Assembly (NCBI GenBank): GCA_036362985.1
Contig: JAYGXS010000003.1
Coordinates: forward strand, 30,768,552-30,832,551
DNA length: 64,000 bases
Direction of reading: 5' to 3'
DNA from: Ligula intestinalis
Lineage: Eukaryota > Platyhelminthes > Cestoda > Diphyllobothriidea > Diphyllobothriidae
Numbering within the stretch: position 1 is the stretch's first letter; every line of letters starts with the position of its first letter. Positions 12,231-22,195 of this stretch are shown here, piece after piece. The position numbers and the translations under genes were made by a program. The notes beneath the pieces are model-generated. The model searched no databases and was not told the origin of the DNA. It worked only from the letters and a program-made list of their open reading frames with translations.

Positions 12231-12515
12231 CTAAGCAAAACATAGAAAACCAGACTGTTAGAGCTCTATTGACACAACTGCTACGCCATCCCTTTTCAAA
12301 TGATTCATTTTACCAGAGCTAAACTTTACTCACATGACCAATGATAAGTCAATTCAAACGAGTATTAGCAAACAGACGAGGTTTATAAAGCGCAGGAATT
12401 GTACCCTTTATTCGTAATTGAAACATATTTGTGAGACTCACGGATTCTTGAAAGTACCTGCCTTCACCTGGGACTTGCGGTGGGGCATCGAAGTTTTAAC
12501 CACATGCTTCCTCAA

Positions 12516-12815
12516 GGTTTATGCAGACGACCGCAAATGCATATACTCATTTTCTAAAAACATGGCTAATGTATGCATTGATAAAATAAACGCAGACCTG
12601 CTTACCCTCTTACGTTGAAGTGCTACCTGGCAGATGGAATTTTATCCACCTTTTGTTTTGTTTTTGTTTTTTTTCAAAATACTCCACTTTTAGAACAATC
12701 CACCATTAAAGACTTAGGTCTAAGTTACACAAATAAACTAGCATTATCGCTTCACGCGGACTGAATATCTGCGAAGGCTGCTGAGGAATGTGGTTTTAAA
12801 TCACATAATGTCGAG
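12516..12815 (+). pseudogene. LINE B reverse transcriptase fragment
   Basis: Closely similar at the nucleotide level to 19655-19955 in the plus-strand LINE B copy. Both share TTTATGCAGACGACC, AAAATAAACGCAGACCT, GTGCTACCTGGCAGATGGAA and AATAAACTAGCATTAT. It encodes the YADD region (YADDRKCIYSFSK) and the SATWQMEF segment. A T-rich stretch replaces part of the middle (12643-12675). Dead fragment. Confidence 0.75.
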
Positions 12816-12936
12816 AATGATTTGTGAGGCAAATTCGATATTGAGAAACCAATGTCCATCTGTCTTACGGCACCTGGGAAAAGGAGGTTATAAGGGTGCG
12901 GAAGTAAATTGAGGAGCTTTAGAAGTCGATGACTGT

Positions 12937-13130
12937 AAATAATACTAGGAATGAGAGGCAACAAGGGAACGATTGTTTTAATANNNNNNNNNNNNNNNNN
13001 NNNNNNNNNNNNNNNNNNNNNNNNNNNNNNNNNNNNNNNNNNNNNNNNNNNNNNNNNNNNNNNNNNNNNNNNNNNNNNNNNNNAAATAATACTAGGAATG
13101 AGAGGCAACAAGGGAACGATTGTTTTAATA
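12937..13130. other. assembly gap (100 N, 12984-13083) flanked by identical 47-bp sequence
   Basis: The 47 bases before the gap (12937-12983) and after it (13084-13130) are identical, starting AAATAATACTAGGAATGAGA. Most likely two contig ends overlap here and were not merged, so the gap may be an artefact. Confidence 0.9.
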
Positions 13131-13821
13131 AGAAGATAAAGAAGGCCGAAGGTATAGGTAGAGGTACATAAGCGCAAAGTTAACGCTACATTAACAAAAA
13201 GTTACCCGGAAGCATGCTATTGGTGAAAATAGTTAGGGAACTAAACATTGAAGTCCAAGGAAGCGGTTAAGTGATCCTGCGTGAGTGGCAACCAATGAGA
13301 GGTAGGCAAGATTGCAAATGGGTAGCATTTCATTTTCGCGTAGTATAAATCATTTTGGCAGATGAAGCAGACGAAAAAATATGCTAGCGTAAGAGTGCAA
13401 ACAATGGGAGATGCGGAAGCCAAGTAGGAGAAAATTTTAAGCTATATGAGGATTAAATAGGACGAAAAGTAACTTTTTTAAATTTAAGATAACGTTTTTG
13501 GCAACTGCAAATTGCACTGGCCGAGATATGATAAAATTTTCCTCAAATTCAGCCCTTCGAGAATAGCCGCAGGTGACAGCTTATGCGCGAACCCCATTGC
13601 ATCAGGCAGCTCGCCGACTATGAGAAGAACGCCGCTGGTTTCCTCCAGAGAAACTGTAGGGCCGGGTGAAAGACAAAGAAGGTAGGTTAAGACAGATATT
13701 TTAAAAGCTCTCCCTGGCTGTAGGAACCCTGGATAAGTAGTAGTTTATGCAGCTAATAACGTGTTAGGGGCTGTGCTAACGAAGATATTAACAGCAACTT
13801 AACAGTGCTCTAATTGTTGAC
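13131..13821. other. no recognisable feature
   Basis: Spacer between the gap and the Merlin remnant, with no coding or repeat match recognised. Confidence 0.35.
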
Positions 13822-14301
13822 TTGGGAACAGAAGCCTTTTTTGTGTGTTGCAGCCCCGACACTAGCAGTGCACGATCTATCAGGCTATCTCGACCAACGC
13901 CATACGAAGTTCTAGTGAAAAATCTTTATTCTAACGATGTGGTTTTTTACTGTCAACAGAAAGGACTGCTGCCCTTTCGGCTTCGGTGCGATTGCGCAGA
14001 CTTAATGGTCCAAAGAAAGCTTGCGTGGAACGGCGACGGTTTTGTTTTCCATTGAAGAAAATGTCAAAGAAAAAAATCTCTAAGGTTGAATTCCATGTTC
14101 TTTAACAGTCGGTTAGGCTTGGGTAAGCTGTTAGGCATATGCTTGGCCTTTGGGTCCGGCAAGAATGTCAGAGAGGTGGCGTCCGTCTGTGGTGTGGCCG
14201 AAAGGAATGCGGGATACTGGTATACAGTGTGCCGAAACGTGTGCGCGCATGCACTCTTGAGGCATGCCGTAACAGTAGGCTGCCCAGGAGTGAAAGTTTA
14301 G
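13822..14301 (+). pseudogene. Merlin-superfamily DNA transposase, N-terminal fragment
   Basis: Merlin transposases are related to bacterial IS1016/ISXO2-type enzymes and cut and paste DNA with a DDE catalytic domain. The frame runs through one in-frame TGA (14053-14055). It shows the zinc-ribbon-like start (FYCQQKGLLPFRLRCDCA), the basic GDGFVFH...RKCQRKKSLR stretch, and the helix-turn-helix-like FFNSRLGLGKLLGICLAFG with VREVASVCGVAERNAGYWY. It then has RNVCAHALLRH. The frame stops just after GCPGVKV, where family members normally enter the catalytic core, so the DDE domain is missing. Terminal inverted repeats were not found. Such elements are known from flatworms. Confidence 0.65.
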
Positions 14302-14800
14302 ATAGACCAATCTCTGATATTTTGGAATTTATATTTTTCAGCACTGGTACGGCACCATCTGTTCGATGTTAATTTCGGAAAAATAAAAATTCGAAAAATT
14401 TGACAATATGTGCAAATAGACGTAGAAAGTCGTAATAATATCAGCAGAATTTGTCGTTTTGGGGCAACATTTACCAATGTTTTGCAGGTAATTGTCAACT
14501 TAAAAACTAAAACTTACGGCAGTTAAAAAAACTCTTACAGTGAAAATGGCGGCAGAGTTCAACGGACTTTCATGTTCTAACAGTGTGTAAGAGAAAAAAC
14601 TGCTTAGGAAGAAAGTAGTAGGAACGTAGTTGTAGAGCAGAAATAGGTGTGGGAGGTATGATGAAGGTTAGAAATCAACGAAACCGCAGCATTTTAGACT
14701 GAGAACTTCCGCGTAGCTTCGTTTGATTCAGCAGTGGTTAATTAAAACATCTAGGTTCTCGAGGGACACGAGGCAGAGAGAATAAATTCAAGAGGATCTC
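14302..14800. other. no recognisable feature
   Basis: A+T-rich spacer between the Merlin remnant and the 3' end of the minus-strand LINE B. Confidence 0.35.
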
Positions 14801-17214
14801 CTAAATTCCCGATGGTCCTTTCTCGGAGTCATGGAGAAAGCTGCTCGGAAAAATTGAGGAGAATAAGAGGTTAAGAGAATTAGTGTTAAGATGACTGTGA
14901 AGTCTACGTTTGAAAGCAGGCAGTCTAGTTAACAACCTAATTTCGATTGGCAAGTTATTCCAAAAAAATCTATATCTGGAAGCAAAAAACAAAGAGCGTT
15001 TACATGAGGAAGATGCAGGAGGGGGTATAACAAGTGCCGAGTTTCTTTGGTTGTAGGGATGGCTGACTGGGGTAATGACAGAAGTCGTGGGGAGATTTGT
15101 GCTATTATAAAAGGGAAAAAGAAGACAAAAGCCTGCTTCCAATCGCCTCACCCAAAGCAACCTGAGTTTCGTTAATTGAAATCTATTTGAGTAAGAAGTA
15201 ATAGAAGCTGTCGGATACAGCAGTTTTCTTATGAACTTTTTTTGAATTTTTTCAATTTTTGAACGGCTGACTTCATTCATGAGACCGGAAAAGGGGCAAC
15301 AGTATTCTAAGATGGGAAACACGAATATACGATAAAGTCTTAATTTAATTCCAGGAAGATAGAAATTATCAGAAATAGAGCCGCAAATCTGTGCGGCTTT
15401 GGCTGTAATTCTATCGGCGTGAGAAGAAAATATTAATTTATTGGGGTAGCTTAATCCTAGGTCCTTGATACTGGAAAATTCAGTCATTGGGTTACCTTGA
15501 AAAATAACAGGTTGTGGCAGCCTTTTAGGCCCAAAGCACATGTATCGGCACTTAGAAGGTGAGAACTCCATCTGCCATGTTGAGCTCCACACCGAAAGAG
15601 CGTGAAGATCAGAATGAATTCGTTCTAGGCATCTCACGGCCGTAGAGTTAGAGAAAGAGTAAACACACATAAGATCATCGGCAAAAATATAAGATTGGGA
15701 GTGTTTAACACTCAATGAGATATCATTTATGTAAAGCAAGAAGAGCAGAGGACCTAGCATGGTACCTTGAAGGACACCGCTCAAAATTAAGGCAGGAGTA
15801 GAGTATGAGGATCCCACTAAGACCTTTTGTTGTCGATTTGAAAGATAAGATCTGATGAAGTCAGTAAGCGGACTACGAAATCCTATAGCCTCTAGTTTGG
15901 CTAGGAGCCTCCTGTGAGGAACTTTATCAAATGCTTTTTTAGGTCAAATTAGATAATTACCACAGATAGATGATCATTTCGAATAGAAGTAAGTAGATTT
16001 AGAAAAGACATGTGGCATGTTTCACAAGATCGGTCCGGTAGAAAGCCATGCTGTGAGGAACTGAGAATGTTATTGTTTATGCAGAAATCTGTAGTTTTTT
16101 GGCATTTTGTTTTTCAAAGAGTTTAGCCGGAGAGGGCGTTTTATGAACACCGCGATAATTGTGAACATCTAATCGGGAACCAGATTTAAATGCGGGAATT
16201 ATAATAGAAGTTTTCCAGTAGTCCGGAAAAAAGTCATTCTCAAGAAACAATGAAAATAACTTACTCAGTAAGGGTGGGAAATCTCTTCATTGTTTGATGA
16301 GTGAGTTTGGAGTGTTATCAGTTCCAACCGAATGTGAATTTTTAAGACTACTGATTTCTTTTTGAATACAAGCGGGTGAGAAATTAAAGGTACTGAGATT
16401 TGAATCACACAGCAGATGGATTACAGGAGTGGGGCTAGTTTCGATGGTAAAGAGCTTGCTGAAAAAGGAATTAAGGAATGCTGCTTTATCCAAATCCTCT
16501 GTAACAAACTGATTGTTGCTATTGAGAAAGGATGGAATGACTTACGGAAGCTTAGCCAATGACCGAAGATGTAGGACTTGAGCAACAGGTCTGGAAGAAT
16601 TCGCATCACTTAATGCTGTGGCCTCTCTACGCCTACCTCGTGCAAGCCTCATTTTAAGCGCTAATTGAAATATTTGCGCTTTTCTTAAGTGAACTGATAA
16701 AGAGCTTTTAGACGTATCCTTAAGTTGTTTTCGCAATTTCTTTAGTTTATTTTGGAGAAAATGTGGCACAGTAGAAGAAACTGAATTTGATTTAAAAATC
16801 TTAAGTGGGATAAGAGCCTGAATATTTTCTGTAAGGTTTTGCAATAGCTCCTGGAAGAAGTAGGTGTCGTTAGTTGAAAATATGCTATGACAATCTAGGG
16901 TGCTGACGAAAACATTTATTAATTCATGGTTCACGTTACAAAAGTCGAGGTTATTGCATTTCACTTCGGGCTTTTTAGAAAGAGAGACTGGAAAACAACA
17001 GTGAATTAAGGCGCGGTCACTTGTGAAAATATCACGATGAAAATTCATAAAAAGAGGGTGGACATCATTTGTAAAATCAAATTTAATATGCTGTCATGTA
17101 AGGTCAGTGAACTGACCAGTTGTAACATGTTTGAAAAGTAAATAGATCACAGTCAATATTTCCCCGCGCTCCTCCTAGGACATTTCTACATCGACATCCC
17201 CCATTAATTACGAT
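14801..17214 (-). pseudogene. CR1-like LINE B ORF2, 5'-truncated copy (minus strand)
   Basis: The longest open piece (15817-14801, 338 aa) holds the RT palm and thumb: GVLQGTMLGPLLFLLYINDI (motif B), YIFADDLMCVYSF (FADD catalytic box), WSSTWQMEFSPSKC, then the thumb ending at FLHDSEKGPSGI. Upstream pieces are LKNSHSVGTDNTPNSLIKQ (about 16350-16287) and the linker 17048-16542, with LRKQLKDTSKSSLSVHLRKA. The region 16280-15818 carries frameshifts and stops and has lost clean fingers and motif A. A relic of the endonuclease end, LMGDVDVEMS, is visible near 17210-17180. The copy stops where the plus-strand LINE B begins. Confidence 0.85.
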
Positions 17215-17215
17215 C

Positions 17216-17494
17216 AATGATACTGTGGCTGCAACTGTACGTATGGAAATCTTTTCTGCGTCTCTGGAATTATTTTTCTTGCGTGCACGATCGTTTGAAG
17301 TCGGAATTTACGAAGATTTCGTTTTCCAACCAATGCTACCGAGACGCAACCTCTTTAAACTGAACGCAACCTCTTCAAACCAACAAATTCGCGGCTTAGT
17401 AACAGAAATCGTCAAGATCCGAATATTCTCTAGACTTTCAAAGGCTGAATTTTTCTAAATCGTCTCACATTTAAGGCAGAATTCCGTCAAAATT
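17216..17494 (+). repeat. LINE B 5' untranslated region (plus-strand copy)
   Basis: Shares about 110 bases with 21206-21330, for example CTGGAATT followed by TTTTTCTTGCGTG and TTTGAAGTCGGAATTTA. The shared block lies directly upstream of the ORF1-like frames here, which suggests it is the 5' leader of LINE B. It starts where the minus-strand LINE B copy breaks off. Confidence 0.5.
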
Positions 17495-18608
17495 ATGCGA
17501 AAGAAAATTACAGCTCATCGTAAGATATCTGCTCCCAGACCCAAGCGGTGCCTGACCACGCCTACAAGTCAATGCCTTGATATCAACATGCAGCCCATTG
17601 TCAAGACTAAGCAAATTGATTTATCTGCATTACAGAACTGTAATGACTTCATGATGAAGTTTGGTTATGTTTCGTCAATACTAGGCAATCTATTTGATGG
17701 TAAGTTATCAGATGTGCCCTCGCAGGATTGTAAAAAGTAAGACTCCCTCGTCCATCTTATAACTACGGAAGCTTTTGATAGACAAAAGCGAAGCTTTAAC
17801 TTTATACTAAAAATGCCTCCGTATTAAGTCGCCCTTTGGATATTGCAAAAGATTTTCTATGTTCGGGTGGTTTCAACTACAAATTGCAGAAGCCTAACGC
17901 CTCCAATCCCATAGCAAAAAACCGCCCATCCTAATTAAATTGTTTGCACCGATCGAGGTGGACTCAATCTTTGCTCATCGAGGTCGCAATTCCCAATATT
18001 TAGAAATGACTAAAAGATTCCTCTGTCTAAATCTTACACCAATGGAGCGAAGAAATGCGGCTCTGCAGTTAAAAAGACCAATGACTTCTCAGCCTGCTAT
18101 TCCTATATCTGTTCTTAGTCCCGATAAGGTAAATACACTCGCTGATCCTCCACCCCGGATATCTGGTCATACACCCACTAACGTTCATACACCCGTTATC
18201 CCTGCCTCCCAGATGTCGATTCATAGTCCCGTAACCGTCGGTATACCTGCCTTCCCTACCTCCCGAATGTCTAGTCATAGGCCCATAAACATCAGTGCGC
18301 CAGTTAGCCCGTGGCTCTTGATGTCGGGACTGTCAAACCCCACCGCTCCATCATCTACTACGATTAATACTAAGCTAAATACATTCTCTGTCCAGCGATT
18401 GATAAATTCTGCTGCCTCAAACTCGGCACCAAGCTCATTAAGAATGTCGCCGATTCCGTCGAAAGCGTTTAAGCCGAGCGCTTCCCCACCACAACCTAGC
18501 TCCTTCCTTGACAGTGGGAGTCATATCATTCCCCCACTCAAATTGCGAAGCCCTAAACACCAGAATCGACCGTCCCTCATTTTCTTTTGCCTAGATGCAA
18601 GAAATTGA
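17495..18608 (+). pseudogene. LINE B ORF1-like protein, frameshifted
   Basis: Two frames together look like a LINE ORF1 protein. The first (17495-17740) is basic at its start and has a helical-looking IDLSALQNCNDFMMKFGYVS segment. Between 17740 and 17940 the frame breaks, but DRQKRSFNFILKMP can be read, resembling the RNA-binding core of CR1/Jockey ORF1 proteins. The second (17940-18608, 222 aa) contains FAPIEVDSIF and FLCLNLTPMERRNAALQLK, equivalent to the family's 'VFVRPDLTxxER' C-terminal domain. A Pro/Ser/Thr-rich low-complexity tail follows. It overlaps the start of ORF2 sequence at 18587. Confidence 0.5.
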
Positions 18609-20450
18609 GGAGGCAGCTGAAAGATCGATCTACTATTTCGCTGTCTGTGCATCTAAAGATCGCAGAGATCTACGAATTAGCGTCAAAGATTCGTTTTGCG
18701 CGCGACCAGCACAGGGAATCTTGCGCCCTGAGTGAGTTAAACTCTGCAAAATCGGTTGCACAACTGTTTCGTCGTAGGTTCTCAGCAAAACGAGGAATCG
18801 AAATACCCCCACTGCTCAATGAAAATAAAACATTTGTACTCATTGAGTCTTACAAGGCTGAATTGTTAAATGCGTTTTTTGCAAAGCATCCTACGACAGA
18901 ATCCGAACCGGTCCCGTCGTTTCAACCATACTCAGACGATACTCTCGGGAACATTGATGTCTCCATGGAATTAATTCGTTAGCATATAATTCGTCTGAAG
19001 AACTCGCATTCTTCGGGAAATGACGGTATTCCAAACTCAGTTATCAAAAGTGTGTCGACATTGCGCAAATACTTTAGCCATATATTTTCAGTCTATATCT
19101 CAAATGGTTTCTTTACTGACACTTGGAAGAAATCCATTATTCTTCCAGTCTTTAAATAAGGATCTCACTCGGACATAAATAACTACCGCGCTGTTCGTGA
19201 AACCCTGGCCCTAGCTTAACTTCTAGAAAAGATCAGTTTTAATGAAATTCTCGATTTTTGTTTAAAAATAAGCTTTTAAGCGACTCGCAGCAGGGTCTTC
19301 TGCCCGGAAGATCATGCGAGACGTGTTACTTAGCTTTTCTTAACCACGTCACTTCCTTCCGTAACGAGCGGCAATCGGTGGTTGTTATTCACTTTGACCT
19401 GAGCAAAGCCTTCGACAAGGTTCCGCACAGACAGCTTCTGATACAACTGGAAGCCATTGGCATTCGTCCCCCTTTCCTCGACTTCATCGGTTCCCACTTG
19501 TCTAACAGCAGCCAGAAGGCCTGAGTAGGTAGGAGTTACTCCACTGGTCAGCTGATCACGGATTGCGTTTTTCAAGGCACTGTCTTGGGTCATTAACTCT
19601 TCATTCTATGCATAAATGAAATTTCAAACGTTCTGAAAAATTCACACAATCTCATTTATGCAGACGACCTCAAATGCATATTCTCATTTTCTAATGATAT
19701 TGCAAGTATATGTGTTGATAAAATAAACGCAGACCTACTAAAACTATCACGTTGGAGTGCTACCTGGCAGATGGAATTCTCTCCATCCAAGGGTAGTTTC
19801 GTGTGTTTCGGTCCCGCCAAGCTTCCCCGACCCCTTGTCTTTCAAAATACTCCACTTTGAGAACGATCCACTATAAAAGACTAACGTCTAAGCTACACAA
19901 ATAAACTAGCATTATTGCCTCATGCGGATCAAATATCTGCGAAGGCAGCACAGATATGTGGTTTTATATCAAACAATTTCTTCCTGCTGGAAATAAATTT
20001 AAAATTTTATCGCATGTATGTTCTACCCATCCTAGAATATTGCAGTCCCCTCTTTGGTCTAATGAATGCTTCTGACCGTGGTCAGATTGAAAAAGTACAG
20101 AAGGTATTTACTTGCAACATTTTACTCCTCCTCGATCCACTATTTCTTATACGGAGAGATGTCAGTTAGCGGACATGACATTTCTTTGGGTCAGAAGACT
20201 CAAAGTGGGCCTCTGTTTCCTCTTTCTCGTCAACTGTACCCCTAACCTTCCACGAATCAACGCTCTCATTCCCGCAGATAGACGTTTTGCCACTCAAAAT
20301 TCCTCCAGGATAATTTTATTCCCTTTTAGCTCCACTTCGAACCATTCTCGCTCTTTTCCCTCCAAATATGTCTTCCTCTGGAATAATATACCCTTCGAAA
20401 GTAAGCTGTCGTCTAACTAAGCAGTTTTTAAAGTCAAATTACGTTAACGC
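18587..20450 (+). pseudogene. CR1-like LINE B ORF2 (plus-strand copy), inactivated
   Basis: Same family as 14801-17214 on the other strand. The linker (18587-18982) has LRRQLKDRSTISLSVHLKIA. RT relics follow: LKNSHSSGNDGIPNSVIK (about 18995), VIHFDLSKAFDKVPHRQLL (motif A, about 19387-19440), a broken motif B region (about 19540-19600), YADDLKCIFSF (about 19659), and the thumb (19915-20420, LEYCSPLFGLMN). Stops and frame changes occur at about 18980, 19157, 19218, 19522 and 19857. No endonuclease is seen between ORF1 and the linker, so this copy also carries an internal deletion. Confidence 0.8.
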
Positions 20451-21205
20451 TTAACTTCGGAAGATTTAAAGTCCTTGTTATCCGTCTCCTTCTCAAACAC
20501 ACAACTTTTGGACTTTGAAAGGTTCCCCTGGTATCTGAGTTGGTTATGTTTAGATAACATTGTTTTCCATATATGTCAATTTTTTCCTCTTTTGAGTGAT
20601 ATTTGCAACGATGTTTCGTCCACTTCTCTGTCCAGTCATCATTGCCGTTTCTCCATTCTCCATTTTACAACCCTAACGATAGGCTTCATGTTCTTTAGTC
20701 ATGCTATTAGCGGTTCTGCTATTTTCGCCAAGTCGTCGCTGGACTCCGTAGTCTACATGGTCGCATCTCCTGCGTTTGGTGGATGATCAGGTGACCTCTG
20801 CCGTTCACTCTCTTGTCGACCCTGTTGTCGCGATGGCCTCCTCCGGTCTCACCTCCCTGATGGTTGATCATGAAGCCAGTTGGATGGTGTTGCAGTGGTG
20901 AACGACAGCCTCTGTTGTTATATGATTTCTCCAATTACAAGAAGCTTTTCCAACCCTCATTCGTTCTCATCAACAGTCCTGTCTCATTTGCACTACAATC
21001 AATCCTCTCAACCAACCCCTTTAATTTTGTTGAAGCAGTTTTTTCTCGTACGTTTTTGTTTTTTTAAGCGGGGGTTCGCTGAACTTCGCCCCGGCTTTAA
21101 TGATAGGGGTTTTTTTCACTGCTTCCTCCTTAGTTCACCATGCGTTTCAGAGAGTGTTGACTTCTATTTTAAAACGACAATATATTGGTGATCTAGATAT
21201 AGGAT
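20451..21205. other. 3' flank of LINE B, no further feature
   Basis: May include the LINE B 3' untranslated region. It holds T-rich runs around 21053-21066 and 21110-21118. No coding feature supported. Confidence 0.3.
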
Positions 21206-21330
21206 ATTGTGGCTGCAACCGTTCGTATACAATTTTGTTCTGCGCCTCTGGAATTTTTTTTCTTGCGTGGACGATCTTTTGAAGTCGGAATTTAAGAAGA
21301 ATTTGCTTTCCATCTAATTCTGAGATGCCC
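21206..21330 (+). repeat. isolated copy of the LINE B 5' leader
   Basis: Clear duplicate of 17216-17345 (shared GTGGCTGCAAC, GCGTCTCTGGAATT-like block, and GAAGTCGGAATTTA). It is not followed by ORF1 or ORF2 sequence. LINE copies are usually 5'-truncated, so a copy keeping only the 5' end is unusual. Confidence 0.6.
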
Positions 21331-21839
21331 TAATCGCACAACAAACGACTGTTTTGTTAAAGTTTGCGTTTTATGTGCAACCAAAAGATCCAGAAAAATG
21401 CAGGAAAACAAATGTTTTAAAAAATAAAGGAATGTAAAGAGAAGCAAAGTTCAAAAGAACAGTAAGTTAAAGGTAATTTTTAATTTTAACCGAACAGCCA
21501 TTAAAGGTTGTTTGTGTATGGATGGTAGTGTTGGGCATCCTGTAGACAGGATGAAAATATTGCGATGACTGCTGAGAGCGTTCGGTATAAAAGCGCTAAT
21601 AACGGACGCATATGTTAGTGATTTTATGCAAACGATTACATTTTTGTGAGGCTGTAGTTAGCAGGAAGTCTCTAGGTTCATGTGGTGGTGGCAGAACCCC
21701 TTGGATAGCGTGTGCCCTGTAGGAATTGCCATCAAAACGGTCATCCTAGTTAATGCTGCGTTTTTCACAAATAGCTGCTATGAGATGTGCCTGCGTGCAT
21801 ATATAATGCAGGCAACACAATTCAGTGGAAACTGAGGGT
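21331..21839. other. no recognisable feature
   Basis: Spacer before the tandem repeat; no gene recognised. Confidence 0.35.
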
Positions 21840-22195
21840 ATTGGCTGTACTAAGCGAAATGTGGTGGTCTTGGCGTCTCTCAATGAGTAGACTTGGTGAA
21901 GTCGAGTCCGCAGTACGAAGTGGCGGTTTCATTGGTGCCGACGTTCCTGTGGCAAGAACAACATGTGTCGGTGAGTAGACATGGTGAAGTGGGCTCGGCA
22001 GTGGTCACTGACGGTATTGACTGTACTAAGCGAAATGTTGTGTTCTTGGCGTCTCTAAATGAGTAGACTTGGTGAAGTCGAGTCCGTAGTACGAAGGGGC
22101 GGTGTCATTGGTGCCGACGTTCCTGTGGCAAGAACAACATGTGTCGGCGAGTAGACATGGTGAAGTGGGCTCGGCAGTGGTCACTGACGGTATTG
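21840..22195 (+). repeat. tandem repeat, two 176-bp units
   Basis: Unit 1 is 21840-22015 and unit 2 is 22016-22191. Both run from ATTG(G/A)CTGTACTAAGCGAAA to GGTCACTGACGGT, with only a few substitutions. A third unit begins ATTGAC at 22192 and breaks off. Each unit has an internal partial echo (GTCGGTGAGTAGACATGGTGA versus ATGAGTAGACTTGGTGA). The repeat lies immediately upstream of LINE C. Confidence 0.9.
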
